Below are positions 29,811 to 39,382 of a stretch of 64,000 nt of DNA, piece after piece. Positions within the stretch are counted from its first letter, which is position 1, and the number at the start of each line of letters is the position of its first letter. The stretch is from Cellulomonas sp. ES6. Lineage in GTDB: Bacteria; Actinomycetota; Actinomycetes; Actinomycetales; Cellulomonadaceae. Made by a program: the position numbers and the translations under genes. The stretch covers positions 3,658,001-3,722,000 of the forward strand of contig NZ_CP125655.1 in the NCBI RefSeq assembly GCF_030053835.1, in the 5' to 3' direction. The notes beneath the pieces are model-generated. The model saw nothing but the letters and a program-made list of their open reading frames with translations. It ran no database searches and had not been told where the DNA came from.

Positions 29811-31703
29811 ATGTCCATGCACGCACGCGCCGGCGGGGTGGACGCCCGGTCCATGTACCGCTCGTTCCGCCTCGACCCGTCCGTCGCGCGGCGCCGCGTC
29901 ACCCGAGACGTGCTGCGCCGCATCCTCACGTTCGCCCGGCCCTACCGCCGGCTCATCACCGTCTTCCTCGTGCTCATCGCGTTCGACGCCGCGGTCGGCG
30001 CGGCGACCCCGCTGCTCTACCAGCGGATCATCGACGACGGCATCGCGCAGGGGCGCACCGGCGTGGTGCTGGCCCTCGCCGGCGTGGTCGCGCTGCTGGC
30101 CCTGGTCTCGGCCGGCCTGGCGCTCGCCTCGCGCTGGCTCTCGGCGCGGATCGGGGAGGGCCTGATCGTCGACCTGCGCACGCAGGTGTTCGACCACGTG
30201 CAGCGCATGCCGCTCGCGTTCTTCTCCCGCACCCAGACCGGCGCGCTCGTCCAGCGGCTCAACGGCGACGTGCTCGGGGCGCAGCAGGCGTTCACGTCCA
30301 CGCTGTCCAACGTCGTCTCCAACGTCCTGACCGTCGTGCTCGTGATCGCCGCCATGCTGTCGCTGTCCTGGCAGATCACGCTCGTCTCGCTCGTGCTGCT
30401 GCCGGTGTTCGTGCTCCCGGTGCGCGCGATGGGCCGCCGGCTCGCCGCGGTGACGCAGGAGGCGTACGGCCTCAACGCCGACATGGGCCAGACGATGACG
30501 GAGCGCTTCAACGTCGCCGGCGCGCAGCTCGTCAAGCTGTACGGCCGCGCCGACGACGAGACCGCCGTGTTCGCGGGCCGGGCCTCGCGCGTGCGCGACA
30601 TCGGCATCACCAGCGCGATGTACAGCGCGGTGTTCCGCATCGGGCTCACCCTCGTGGCGGCCGTGGCGGTCGCGATCGTGTACGGGCTCGGCGGGGTGCT
30701 CGCCATCCAGGGCTCCCTGACCGTGGGCGTCGTCGTCGCGCTGACGTCGTACCTCACGCGGCTCTACGGCCCGATCACCGCGCTGTCCAACGTGCAGGTC
30801 GACGTCATGACCACGCTCGTGTCGTTCGAGCGGGTGCTCGAGGTGCTGGACCTGCGGCCCAGCGTCGACGACGCCCCGGACGCCCGCCCGCTGCCGGACG
30901 ACCTGCCGCGCACCGCGAGCATCGAGCTGGACCGGGTGACGTTCCGGTACCCGTCCGCGGCCGAGGTGTCGCTCGCGTCGCTGGAGTCCGTCGCGCGGCT
31001 GGAGACCGAGGTGCCCGGCACGACGCTGCACGACGTCTCTTTCCGCGTGCCCCACGGCCACGTGGTCGCGCTGGTCGGGCCGTCCGGCGCGGGCAAGTCG
31101 ACGATCAGCCAGCTCGTCGCCCGGCTCTACGACGTCACGGCCGGCGCGGTCCGGGTCGCGGGCCAGGACGTCCGCGAGCTCACGCAGGCGAGCCTGCGCG
31201 ACGCGGTCGGGATCGTCACGCAGGACGCCCACCTGTTCCACGACACCATCCGCGCGAACCTGCTGTACGCCCGGCCCGGTGCCGGCGACGCGGAGCTGGA
31301 GCAGGCGCTGCGCCGCGCGCAGATCTGGGACCTGGTGTCCCGGCTGCCCGACGGCGTGGACACCGTGGTGGGCGACCGCGGCTACCGGCTGTCCGGCGGC
31401 GAGCGCCAGCGGCTCGCGATCGCGCGCCTGCTGCTCAAGGCGCCCCCGGTCGTGATCCTCGACGAGGCGACCGCCCACCTGGACTCCGAGTCGGAGGCCG
31501 CCGTGCAGCGCGCGCTCGCCGAGGCGCTGGAGGGGCGCACCGCGCTGGTCATCGCGCACCGGCTGTCGACCATCCGGGAGGCCGACTCCATCGTCGTCCT
31601 GGACGAGGGCCGCGTCGTGGAGCAGGGCACGCACGCCGAGCTGCTCGCGGCCGGCGGGCTGTACGCCGAGCTGTACGAGACGCAGTACGCGCCCGCGGGC
31701 TGA
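29811..31703 (+). CDS. ABC exporter, fused membrane and ATPase domains
   Basis: 630 residues: N-terminal exporter membrane domain with six helices (about 40-330), then a complete ATPase domain with Walker A GPSGAGKST, Q-loop TQDAHLFHDTIRANLLYA, signature LSGGERQR, Walker B VVILDEATAHLD and AHRLSTI. All motifs are intact, unlike the pair at 19930-23369, so it may work as a homodimer. An insert of about 20 residues (AEVSLASLESVARLETEVPG) follows the first beta strand of the ATPase domain. Controlled by the divergent MarR gene, it is a likely efflux pump for a toxic compound. ATG at 29811 with GGAGG. Confidence 0.92.
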   Translation: MSMHARAGGVDARSMYRSFRLDPSVARRRVTRDVLRRILTFARPYRRLITVFLVLIAFDAAVGAATPLLYQRIIDDGIAQGRTGVVLALAGVVALLALVSAGLALASRWLSARIGEGLIVDLRTQVFDHVQRMPLAFFSRTQTGALVQRLNGDVLGAQQAFTSTLSNVVSNVLTVVLVIAAMLSLSWQITLVSLVLLPVFVLPVRAMGRRLAAVTQEAYGLNADMGQTMTERFNVAGAQLVKLYGRADDETAVFAGRASRVRDIGITSAMYSAVFRIGLTLVAAVAVAIVYGLGGVLAIQGSLTVGVVVALTSYLTRLYGPITALSNVQVDVMTTLVSFERVLEVLDLRPSVDDAPDARPLPDDLPRTASIELDRVTFRYPSAAEVSLASLESVARLETEVPGTTLHDVSFRVPHGHVVALVGPSGAGKSTISQLVARLYDVTAGAVRVAGQDVRELTQASLRDAVGIVTQDAHLFHDTIRANLLYARPGAGDAELEQALRRAQIWDLVSRLPDGVDTVVGDRGYRLSGGERQRLAIARLLLKAPPVVILDEATAHLDSESEAAVQRALAEALEGRTALVIAHRLSTIREADSIVVLDEGRVVEQGTHAELLAAGGLYAELYETQYAPAG

Positions 31704-31731
31704 CGCCGGGGCGGGCGTCCCACGGGTGCCC

Positions 31732-32253
31732 TCAGACGCGGCGCGGCACCCGGCCCGTGAGCGTCATGAGGCGGCACATGGCCCGGTGCGTCCGGTCCGA
31801 CGGCGCCCCGAACATCAGCGGGCAGCCGCCGTCGATCACCGTGAGCCCGCGCGCCCGTCCCTCCGCGGCCGCGGCGTCGTCCACGCTGCCCGCGTCGACG
31901 GACCGGTGCATCCAGACCTGGTCGATCCCGAGGTCGGCGGCCTCGCGGACGGTGGCGGCGGCGTGCTCGGGCCGCGTGGCCACCACGACCGCGTCGACGC
32001 CGCCCGGGATGGCGTGCAGGTCCGGGTACGCCGGGTCGTCCTCGACCGTCGCGGCGTTCGGGTTCACCGCGAACACCTGGTAGCCCGTGTCGCGCAGCCG
32101 CCGGTAGACGACGTTGCCGCCGTGGCTGCCCGGCGTGCGGGACACCCCCGTCACGGCGATCCGCCGCGACGCGAGGAACCGCTCCGCCGCCTCGCGCAGG
32201 GGGGTGGTCCGTCGGTCGTCCGTGCCGGTCGCGTCGCTGCGGTCCCTGGTCAT
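31732..32253 (-). CDS. CoA-binding (YccU-type) Rossmann protein
   Basis: 173 residues of the CoA_binding_2 family: RRIAVTGVSRTPGSHGGNVVYRRLRDTGYQVFAVNPN at the N-terminus, then HAIPGGVDAVVVATRPEHA and DQVWMHRSVDAGS. Related to the CoA-binding part of ADP-forming acyl-CoA synthetases but standing alone; function not defined. ATG start with GAGGAGCG upstream. The 167-base gap to the next gene shows no further feature. Confidence 0.87.
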   Translation of the reverse strand: MTRDRSDATGTDDRRTTPLREAAERFLASRRIAVTGVSRTPGSHGGNVVYRRLRDTGYQVFAVNPNAATVEDDPAYPDLHAIPGGVDAVVVATRPEHAAATVREAADLGIDQVWMHRSVDAGSVDDAAAAEGRARGLTVIDGGCPLMFGAPSDRTHRAMCRLMTLTGRVPRRV

Positions 32254-32420
32254 CGTCCGCTCCTCGCGGGCCGGCGCGTCGACGCGCGGCCCCGTCGTCG
32301 TCCGGTGCCGTGCCGGGCGGCGGCACCGGCCCGGGCGCTGCGGTGCCCCGGGCTCTGCGGGGCACGCTAGGGGGTGGTCGGCGGCCGGACCAGGGACCTT
32401 CGTGCCGGAGCGGGCGGCCG

Positions 32421-33578
32421 TCAGCCCCCGGCGACCACGGCGTCGTGCTCCACCGCGTCGTCGGCCGCGAACCGGGCGAGGGCGCGCGCCTCGGCCAGGG
32501 CCGCGCTCCTCTCCGCGCGCGTCCACCGCCGCAGCGGGGTCAGGGTGACGACCGCCGTGCGCCGCCCGCCGGACGCGCCGTCCCCGCGCTCCCGGCGCAG
32601 CTGCCAGGTCCCCGCCACGGTGCCGTCGAGCAGCACCGTGCCCGGCGGCATCCCGTTGCGGCTCGCGAGGGCCGGCCGCACCTCGGGCGGCACGATCCGC
32701 GTGCGGTCCGCGTGCCCGAGCAGCACGTCGTCGAAGTCGGGCAGCAGCCGCGCGGGCACCGGGACGTCCCCGGGCAGCGGGGCACCCGGCAGGTCGACGA
32801 GCACCCGCTCGCCGCCCGGCCCGTCCGTGTGCACGACCTCGACGAGCTCGTCCCGCATGCCCGCGACCACCCCCGCCAGCCGGGTGAGCCCCGACCACGC
32901 CTGCACGTCGGCGACCGTCGCCGGGCCGTACGCCGCGAGGTAGCGCCGCACGAGCGCGGCCGCGGCCGCCTCCGGGTCGCCCACCACGGCCACCGGGCGC
33001 CCGAACCACTGCTCCGCCGTCGTCCACGTCGTCACCAGGCTCCGGCCCCAGACGCCCCGGGGCGTGACCTGCACCAGCGGCAGCAGCCCGCGCACGCCCG
33101 CCGCGAGCGAGCGCGGGTCGACCCCCGGCCAGCGCGGGCCGAGCCGGGCGCCGAGGGCGGCCGCCGTGAGCGGCTCGCCGGCGAGCGCCTCCCGCCCCGC
33201 GCGCGCGAGGTCGTCCAGGTCGACGTCGCGCAGGTCGGCGGCGAACGACGTCCCGGACCGGACGTGCCGGCGCAGCACGGGGGCGAGCAGGGGCCACAGC
33301 GCGAGCGCGTCGTCCGCGGTGACGAGGTGCACCGTGTCCCGCAGCAGCGCCAGCCGCCCGACGCGGCGCCCGAGCATCGCCGTCGCCAGGTCCGCGTGGT
33401 CGAAGCCGGCCAGCCGCGCGTGCAGCGCCAGGTAGGCGGACGACGGGTTCTGCGACTGCAGCGCGACCAGGTGCGCGACCTCGTCGACGGCGCCGGCGCT
33501 CGCCCGGGCGTCCAGGTGCTGGCGGGCGAGCAGCGCGCGGCCCAGCCCGCGGGTGGTCACGCGGGCGGCGGCGGTCAC
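32421..33578 (-). CDS. AlkZ-like winged-helix DNA glycosylase family protein (QxQ type)
   Basis: 385 residues of the HTH_42 (formerly DUF1006) superfamily. The catalytic-type motif LQSQNPSSAYLALHARL places Gln41 and Gln43 where AlkZ enzymes carry the QxQ pair. The middle holds RDTVHLVTADDALALWPLL, and the C-terminal half PARLLPDFDDVLLGHADRTRIV and GTVLLDGTVAGTWQLRRERG, all typical. Characterised members unhook bulky or cross-linked purine adducts. Activity here is inferred. GTG start with TACGGT six bases upstream and no Shine-Dalgarno. Confidence 0.8.
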   Translation of the reverse strand: MTAAARVTTRGLGRALLARQHLDARASAGAVDEVAHLVALQSQNPSSAYLALHARLAGFDHADLATAMLGRRVGRLALLRDTVHLVTADDALALWPLLAPVLRRHVRSGTSFAADLRDVDLDDLARAGREALAGEPLTAAALGARLGPRWPGVDPRSLAAGVRGLLPLVQVTPRGVWGRSLVTTWTTAEQWFGRPVAVVGDPEAAAAALVRRYLAAYGPATVADVQAWSGLTRLAGVVAGMRDELVEVVHTDGPGGERVLVDLPGAPLPGDVPVPARLLPDFDDVLLGHADRTRIVPPEVRPALASRNGMPPGTVLLDGTVAGTWQLRRERGDGASGGRRTAVVTLTPLRRWTRAERSAALAEARALARFAADDAVEHDAVVAGG

Positions 33579-33584
33579 CCGGTC

Positions 33585-33590
33585 ACCGTA
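33585..33590 (-). promoter_or_regulatory. AlkZ-like gene -10 (leaderless)
   Basis: TACGGT on the minus strand, six bases before the GTG at 33578. Confidence 0.55.
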
Positions 33591-33630
33591 TGACGGGGCG
33601 CCGACAGGCCGGCCGCGCCCCCGGGCCCGC

Positions 33631-34923
33631 TCAGAGCCGGCCGGCGGCCTTCAGCGCGAGGTAGGCGTCGGCGAGCCGCGGCGCGAGGTCGTCGGGCAGG
33701 GCGTCGACGACCTCGACGCCGCGGCCCCGCAGCCGCTGGGCGAGGGCGGAGCGCTCCAGCTCGGTGCGCTCGGCCGCCGCGGCGTCGAACAGCGCGGCGA
33801 CGTCCTCGCGTCCCGCGCGCAGGCGCTCCACCTCGGGGTCCCGCACCGAGGCCAGCACCACCTGGTGCCGGGAGGCGAGCCGGTCGACGACGGGCAGCAG
33901 GCCCTGCTCGACGGCCGCGGGCTCCAGCGCGGACAGCAGCACCACGAGGGCGCGCTGCGAGAGGCGCTGCTGCACCTGGCCGACCAGTCCCGGCCAGTCC
34001 GCCTCGACGAGCGACGGCTCGACACCGGCGAGCGCGTCCGCCACGGCGGGCATGAGGCGCGGTCCCGAGACGCCCGCGACGCGGGCGCGGACGGTCCGGT
34101 CGTGGGCGAGCAGCTCGACGCGGTCCCCGGCGCGGGACGCGAGCGCCGCGAGCAGCAGCGCCGCCTCCACGGACGCGTCGAGCCGCGGCTCCTCCCCGGT
34201 GCGCGCGGCGCTCGTGCGCGACGTGTCGACCACGATCAGCACGCGCCGGTCGCGCTCCGGGCGCCACGTCCGCACCACGACGTCGGACCGCCGGGCGCTC
34301 GCGCGCCAGTCGATCGACCGCACGTCGTCCCCGATCACGTACTCGCGCAGCGAGTCGAACTCCGTGCCGGCGCCGCGCACCTGCACCGCCGCCCGGCCGT
34401 CCATCTCCCGCAGGCGCGCGAGCCGGCTCGGCAGGTGGCGGCGGGACGCGAACGCCGGCAGCACCCGCAGCGTCCCGGGGACGTCGAGCGAGGCCTGCCG
34501 CCCCGCGACGCCGAGCGGGCCGACGGTCCGCACCGTGACCCGGTCGGCGTGCAGGTCGCCGCGTCGCGAGGGACGCAGCGGGGTGTCCAGGTGCCGGGCC
34601 TCCCCGGGGGGCAGGTCCACCGGGTGCCGGTCGCGGCCGGTGCCCGCGGACGGCTGCCAGGCGTCCCGCACCGTCCCGCGCAGGCGGCGCGCGCCGGTGT
34701 GCGTGACGGTCAGCCGCGACCGGGCGTCCTCGTGCAGCCGCACCGGCCCCGGCACCTGCCGCCGCAGCGCGAGCGCGCGCGGGGAGGCGGCCAGCGCGGC
34801 GTCGACCGCGCACACCACCAGGCACAGCACCGCCCACAGCAGCACCGTCCCCGGGGTCGGCAGCAGCAGCACCGGAACCACGCCGACCGCGGTCAGCGCG
34901 ACCGCCCGCCAGGTGATCGTCAC
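33631..34923 (-). CDS. DUF58 protein (VWA-like), MoxR partner
   Basis: 430 residues: two N-terminal hydrophobic segments (about 8-45), a middle beta-rich part, then the DUF58 signature GTEFDSLREYVIGDDVRSIDW followed by RASARRSDVVVRTWRPERDRRVLIVVDTSRT, which starts a von Willebrand factor A-like domain. DUF58 proteins act with MoxR AAA+ ATPases as chaperone or assembly factors. GTG start, seven bases after the moxR stop, last gene of the operon from 39382. Confidence 0.9.
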   Translation of the reverse strand: MTITWRAVALTAVGVVPVLLLPTPGTVLLWAVLCLVVCAVDAALAASPRALALRRQVPGPVRLHEDARSRLTVTHTGARRLRGTVRDAWQPSAGTGRDRHPVDLPPGEARHLDTPLRPSRRGDLHADRVTVRTVGPLGVAGRQASLDVPGTLRVLPAFASRRHLPSRLARLREMDGRAAVQVRGAGTEFDSLREYVIGDDVRSIDWRASARRSDVVVRTWRPERDRRVLIVVDTSRTSAARTGEEPRLDASVEAALLLAALASRAGDRVELLAHDRTVRARVAGVSGPRLMPAVADALAGVEPSLVEADWPGLVGQVQQRLSQRALVVLLSALEPAAVEQGLLPVVDRLASRHQVVLASVRDPEVERLRAGREDVAALFDAAAAERTELERSALAQRLRGRGVEVVDALPDDLAPRLADAYLALKAAGRL

Positions 34924-34930
34924 GGGCGCC

Positions 34931-35992
34931 TCAGCGGGGGACCGGCACGGACGCCAGGACGGTGTCCAGGACGGACTCGGCGGTGACGCCCTCCAGCTCG
35001 GCCTCCGCGCGCAGCTGCACGCGGTGCCGCAGCGTCGGGTGCGCCAGGGCCTTCACGTCGTCCGGGGTGACGTACGGGCGGCCCGAGAGCCACGCCCACG
35101 CCCGCGACGTCGCCAGCAGCGCCGTGGCGCCGCGCGGGGAGACCCCGAGCGACAGCGACGGCGACCGGCGGGTGGCGCGCACCAGGTCCACGACGTAGCC
35201 GAGCACCTCGGGGGCCACCTGCACCCGCGCGACCTCGGCGCGCGCCCGGTCGAGCACCCCGGCACCCGCGACCGGCCGCACGCCCGCCCGCGCCAGGTCG
35301 CGCGGGTCGAACCCGGCGGCGTGGCGGGCCAGCACCTCGATCTCGTCGGCGCGCTCGGGCAGCGGCAGCGTCAGCTTGAGCAGGAACCGGTCGAGCTGCG
35401 CCTCGGGCAGCGGGTACGTGCCCTCGTACTCGACGGGGTTCTGCGTGGCGACGACGACGAACGGCTCGGGCAGCGGCCGCGGCGTGCCGTCCACGGAGAC
35501 CTGACGCTCCTCCATGGCCTCCAGCAGCGACGCCTGGGTCTTCGGGGGCGTCCGGTTGATCTCGTCGGCGAGCAGCAGGTTCGTGAACACGGGGCCCTCG
35601 CGGAACGAGAACTCGGCCGTGCGGGCGTCGTACACCAGCGAGCCGGTGACGTCGCCGGGCATCAGGTCGGGCGTGAACTGCACCCGCTTGGTGTCCAGGT
35701 CGAGCGCCGCGGACAGGCTGCGCACGAGCAGGGTCTTCGCCACGCCGGGCACGCCCTCGAGCAGCACGTGGCCGCGGCACAGCAGCGCGATGACGAGGCC
35801 CGTGACGGCGGCCTCCTGGCCGACGACCGCGCGGCCCACCTCGGTGCGGACGGCGCCCAGCGCCTCGCGGAGGTCGGCCGAGGGCTCCGGAGGTGCGACG
35901 GGGGCGGCCGGCGCCGTCGGGGGAGCGGGGGGAGCCGGCGGGGCCGCCGGGTCCGGCTGCCACGGGGTCGGGGCGGGGTGGTCCTGGGTCAC
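34931..35992 (-). CDS. MoxR-family AAA+ ATPase
   Basis: 353 residues. A Pro/Ala-rich head (about 1-45) leads to the AAA_3 domain with Walker A GVPGVAKT, VQFTPDLMPGDVTGS, Walker B LLLADEINRTPPKTQASLLEAM, FVVVATQNPVEYEGTYPLPEAQLDRF and a C-terminal lid with VSPRGATALLATSRAWAW. It probably remodels or loads its DUF58 partner. GTG start overlaps the DUF4350 stop by four bases. Confidence 0.94.
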   Translation of the reverse strand: MTQDHPAPTPWQPDPAAPPAPPAPPTAPAAPVAPPEPSADLREALGAVRTEVGRAVVGQEAAVTGLVIALLCRGHVLLEGVPGVAKTLLVRSLSAALDLDTKRVQFTPDLMPGDVTGSLVYDARTAEFSFREGPVFTNLLLADEINRTPPKTQASLLEAMEERQVSVDGTPRPLPEPFVVVATQNPVEYEGTYPLPEAQLDRFLLKLTLPLPERADEIEVLARHAAGFDPRDLARAGVRPVAGAGVLDRARAEVARVQVAPEVLGYVVDLVRATRRSPSLSLGVSPRGATALLATSRAWAWLSGRPYVTPDDVKALAHPTLRHRVQLRAEAELEGVTAESVLDTVLASVPVPR

Positions 35993-37284
35993 GTGGGGTG
36001 AACCTCGCTCTCGAGCTGGTCGAGCAGGCGGGCCAGGGTCTCCAGGCCCGCGTCCGACGGGGGTGGCGGTCCGTACAGCAGGTCGCGGACCTCGGTCTCG
36101 TCACGGCGCGCAGCACGTGCGACCGCGGTGATCAGGGAAGGGGCGTCCGCCGAGCGCGGCAGCCCGAGCCGGCGGGCGAGCCGCGCGGCCGTGCCCGCCC
36201 GGAGCGACGCGGCCGCGTGGCCGTGCGCCCGCGCCACCCGGTACAGGCGTCCGCGGCCGCGCGTGGTCTCGGCGGACCGCACCACGACGGGCAGGCGCTC
36301 GACGACGACGCGGCCCAGACGCCGGCCGCGCCAGAGCGCGAGCGCCAGCACGACGACGAGCGCCTGCAGCAGCACCAGGCGGGCGGTGGGCGGCAGCAGG
36401 TCGGCGAGCCCCGGGCCGGCGGCCTCGCCCCCGCCGGTGTCGGTCGCGGAGGGCACGTACCAGACCAGCTCGTCGTGCCGGCCGAGCGCCCGGAGCACGA
36501 GCGCCGCGTTGCCGTCGTCCGCCACCCGGGCGTTCGTCAGCAGCCCCGCGTCGCCCAGGACGGTGACGCGGCGGCCGCCGGACTCGACGTCGGCGTAGAG
36601 GTAGGCCTGCGGGTCGGTGCCGGGCAGCGGGAAGCACAGGGAGGCACCGGCCGCCGGGCCGGACCCGCTCACCACGACGCCCGCGCCCGAGCCCGTGATC
36701 GTGCCCGCGGCCCCGGCGTCGTCGTCGGCGCACGTCGCGCTCAGTCGTGCCGGCGTCCCGCTGCCGCTCCAGCCGGTGTCGAGCCCGGGCGCGGCGAGCG
36801 CCAGCAGGTACGTCGGGTCGAGCAGCACCAGGTCGGCGCCGGAGCCGGCGACGGCCTCCATCTGGGGGTCGGTGAGCAGCCAGTCGCTCGTGACGAGCAG
36901 GGTCGTGCCCGGGCCGGCCGCGGCGACCGCAGCCGCCGTGCTCCGGACGTAGGTCGTCGTCACGCCCTGGTCGGCCAGCACCTCCGCCACCGCCCGCGCG
37001 CCGTTCTCGTGCGGGTTGTCCGGCGCCAGCGGGGTGGTGCTGCGGACCGGTGCGGGGAGCACCGCCGCGAGCACCGCCACGGCCAGCACGCCGGCCACGA
37101 CGAGCACCCAGCGGTACCGCCGCCAGCGCGACCCGGCGCGGCTCCGGGCGGTCGTCCCGTCGCCGAGGACGGTGCCGTCGGGGCGAGCGGGTCCCGGGGA
37201 GCCCGCAGGGGCCGGGGAGCCCGCGGGAGCCGCAGTGCCGGCAGGGGCCGGTGCGGCGGTCACCGGGCCGCGCGGAGCGCTCAC
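35989..37284 (-). CDS. DUF4350-type membrane protein
   Basis: 431 residues. A Pro/Ala/Gly-rich N-terminus (about 1-50), a membrane helix (WVLVVAGVLAVAVLAAVLPA), an external part containing NPHENGARAVAEVLADQGVTT and the LLVTSDWLLTDPQMEAV segment typical of the family, a second helix near residue 300 (ARLVLLQALVVVLALALW) and a cytoplasmic tail. Function unknown; it is always seen with MoxR/DUF58. Coupled on both sides by four-base overlaps. Confidence 0.85.
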   Translation of the reverse strand: MSAPRGPVTAAPAPAGTAAPAGSPAPAGSPGPARPDGTVLGDGTTARSRAGSRWRRYRWVLVVAGVLAVAVLAAVLPAPVRSTTPLAPDNPHENGARAVAEVLADQGVTTTYVRSTAAAVAAAGPGTTLLVTSDWLLTDPQMEAVAGSGADLVLLDPTYLLALAAPGLDTGWSGSGTPARLSATCADDDAGAAGTITGSGAGVVVSGSGPAAGASLCFPLPGTDPQAYLYADVESGGRRVTVLGDAGLLTNARVADDGNAALVLRALGRHDELVWYVPSATDTGGGEAAGPGLADLLPPTARLVLLQALVVVLALALWRGRRLGRVVVERLPVVVRSAETTRGRGRLYRVARAHGHAAASLRAGTAARLARRLGLPRSADAPSLITAVARAARRDETEVRDLLYGPPPPSDAGLETLARLLDQLESEVHPT

Positions 37285-37973
37285 GGGGCAACCCCGATCC
37301 CGGCGGGCCCGGCGGGCACGGCGGGCACGGTCGGCCGCGTCGCGGCGAGCCGCGCGTCGAGCTCGCGCAGGGCCGCGTCGTCCGCGGCACCGGGCACGAC
37401 GTCGCCGTACACCACGTCGTCGAACAGGCGGCCGGCGGAGCGCAGGTCCCGGGCGTGGGCGGGCAGGCGCAGGCCGGCGGCCTCGACGGCCTCGTGCGCC
37501 GTGCGCCCCGGGCGCTCGTCCAGGACGGTGCGGTCCTCCAGCGAGCGGACCAGGGCGCGGAACCGGTCCGCGACCGCCGCGGCCCAGTCGCCCCGCGCGG
37601 CAGCCGCGTCCGCGGCGGCGCGCAGCTCGGCCGCGGACCGCCGGTCGTCCGCGTCCAGCACCGAACCGGCGCGGGCGAGCCGGCGGCTGCGTCGCACCGG
37701 GCCGGTGACGAGGAACGTGACGACCACGACCACGGCCAGCACCCCCACGACCACGAGGAGGGTGCCGACGTCGCCCAGCGCCGCCCCGTCGGCGCGCGCG
37801 AACAGGTCGCGCAGCCACTCCAGCAGCCGGCTGAGGATGCTCGGCTGCTGGTGGTACACCGGGTCGGCGAGCTCGCGCTCGAGCCACCCCCGCGCCTGGT
37901 CGGCGTCGGGTACGACCGGGACCTCGCCCCGCAGGGCGAGCGGCCGGAGCGCGGCGGTCGCGGCGGACGTCAC
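37281..37973 (-). CDS. DUF4129-type membrane protein
   Basis: 230 residues with one membrane helix (GTLLVVVGVLAVVVVVTFLV, about 68-90) and a C-terminal DUF4129 domain (ARGDWAAAVADRFRALVRSLEDRTVLDERPGRTAHE). In transglutaminase proteins this domain is fused to the enzyme; here it stands alone, as in other actinobacterial MoxR clusters. The GTG start overlaps the upstream stop by four bases. Confidence 0.85.
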   Translation of the reverse strand: MTSAATAALRPLALRGEVPVVPDADQARGWLERELADPVYHQQPSILSRLLEWLRDLFARADGAALGDVGTLLVVVGVLAVVVVVTFLVTGPVRRSRRLARAGSVLDADDRRSAAELRAAADAAAARGDWAAAVADRFRALVRSLEDRTVLDERPGRTAHEAVEAAGLRLPAHARDLRSAGRLFDDVVYGDVVPGAADDAALRELDARLAATRPTVPAVPAGPAGIGVAP

Positions 37974-39382
37974 CGCCCGGCGTCCCCCGCCGCCCGCGCG
38001 AGCTCGACGTCCAGGCCCTCGCGGCGCATCCGCACGTCGATGTAGGCCAGCGCGATGACGCCGGCCATGAACACGGTGCTGACGGTGCTGCCGAGCGCCT
38101 GGCCCACGGCCGACAGCGCGATCCCCGCGCCGCTGGTGAGGAACGGGTCGTCGAGCAGCAGCGTGGCGATCGTCGTGAACGGGAACGCGACGAGCGACGC
38201 GACGATCCCCACGAGGATCGACACCAGCAGGTACAGGCCCAGCAGCCGCCAGAAGCTGCCGCGCGTCAGGCGCCAGGCCCGGGCGACCGACGCCCAGAAC
38301 CGGCCGCCCTCGAGCATGAGCGCCGCCGGCGCGAGCATCGTGCGGACCGTCAGCCAGAACGCGGCCACGACGAGCACGACGGCGCCGACGAGCGCGACCA
38401 GCACCGTCAGGCCGGGGCTCTCGGTGGTGTTCCAGAGCAGGATCGTCAGACCGACCACCGCGCCCGACAGCAGCAGCACCGCGAGCGACTGCATGATCCC
38501 GAACGCGATCACCCACCACAGCCGCTTGCCGGAGCCGCGCACGACGTCCCCGACCTGCGCGCGCTGGCCGATCACCGAGCGGCTGACCGAGATGATGAGC
38601 AGCCCGGTGAGGATCGACGACGCCAGCGCGGTCAGCGGCAGCCCGGCGAGCGACGCCAGCGACGAGCCGAACGACTCGCCGACCAGGTCGAGCTCGGCCC
38701 CGTTCACGCCGCCGGTCGCGAACCAGCCGTTCACCTCGTTGGCGACGAGGCCCGCGAGGTACCACTGCACGAGCGCGCCGAGCGCCGTCGCGACGGTGAC
38801 GACGACCGCCGTGAGGCCGAACATCGTCTTCGGGTTGTGCCGGATCGCGCGGAACGCGCCGTCGAAGATCTCCCAGATGCTCAGCGGGCGCAGCGGGACG
38901 ATGCCGGGCTGCGCGACCGGCGGCTGGTAGGGCGCGGGGCCCCAGCCGTACGGCGTCGGCGCGCCGGGACCCGGCTGGCCGTACCCGGGCTGCTGGCCGT
39001 ACCCGGGCTGCTGGCCGTACCCCGGCTGCTGCGGGTACCCGGGGGCCGGGGGGTAGCCGGGCGCCGGCGGGTACCCGGGCTGCTGCCCGTGGCCCGGCTG
39101 CTGCCCGTACCCGGGAGGCGTCGGCTGCCCGTACCCGGGCGGGACGGGCTGCCCGGGGGCGCCGCCGCCGTACCCGCCAGGGCCGCCCGCCGGCGTCCAG
39201 CCACCCGGACGGGGGGCACCCGGGTGGGTGGCCGGGTCGCCCCACGGGCTCGCTGCGCCCCGGTCCGGGGCGGGCGGCTGCCACCCCGGGGGCGCGTACT
39301 GCCCGTAGCGGGGCGCGGGGCGCGGGTCCTCGCCGGCGTCGGGCGCGTCCTGCGGGCGGCCCTCGTCGTGCGGCGTGCTCAT
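37970..39382 (-). CDS. Multi-pass membrane protein with Pro/Gly/Gln-rich repeat head
   Basis: 470 residues. Residues 1-165 are low-complexity, with repeated GYGQQP units; the rest has six or so membrane segments with PLSIWEIFDGAFRAIRHNPKTMFGLTAVVV at its start and FWASVARAWRLTRGSFWRLLGLYLLVS later, as in the glycerophosphoryl-diester-phosphodiesterase membrane domain family. The head resembles actinobacterial disordered cytoplasmic tails that gather partner proteins. ATG start with CCAGGAG upstream. First gene of the DUF4129-DUF4350-MoxR-DUF58 operon. Confidence 0.85.
   Translation of the reverse strand: MSTPHDEGRPQDAPDAGEDPRPAPRYGQYAPPGWQPPAPDRGAASPWGDPATHPGAPRPGGWTPAGGPGGYGGGAPGQPVPPGYGQPTPPGYGQQPGHGQQPGYPPAPGYPPAPGYPQQPGYGQQPGYGQQPGYGQPGPGAPTPYGWGPAPYQPPVAQPGIVPLRPLSIWEIFDGAFRAIRHNPKTMFGLTAVVVTVATALGALVQWYLAGLVANEVNGWFATGGVNGAELDLVGESFGSSLASLAGLPLTALASSILTGLLIISVSRSVIGQRAQVGDVVRGSGKRLWWVIAFGIMQSLAVLLLSGAVVGLTILLWNTTESPGLTVLVALVGAVVLVVAAFWLTVRTMLAPAALMLEGGRFWASVARAWRLTRGSFWRLLGLYLLVSILVGIVASLVAFPFTTIATLLLDDPFLTSGAGIALSAVGQALGSTVSTVFMAGVIALAYIDVRMRREGLDVELARAAGDAGR
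38977..39030 (-). repeat. 18-base tandem repeats encoding GYGQQP units
   Basis: Three nearly identical 18-mers (plus-strand core GTACCCGGGCTGCT) are followed, up to about 39130, by diverged copies. They build the Gly/Tyr/Gln/Pro-rich head of the membrane protein. Copy number may vary between strains without breaking the frame. Confidence 0.8.
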
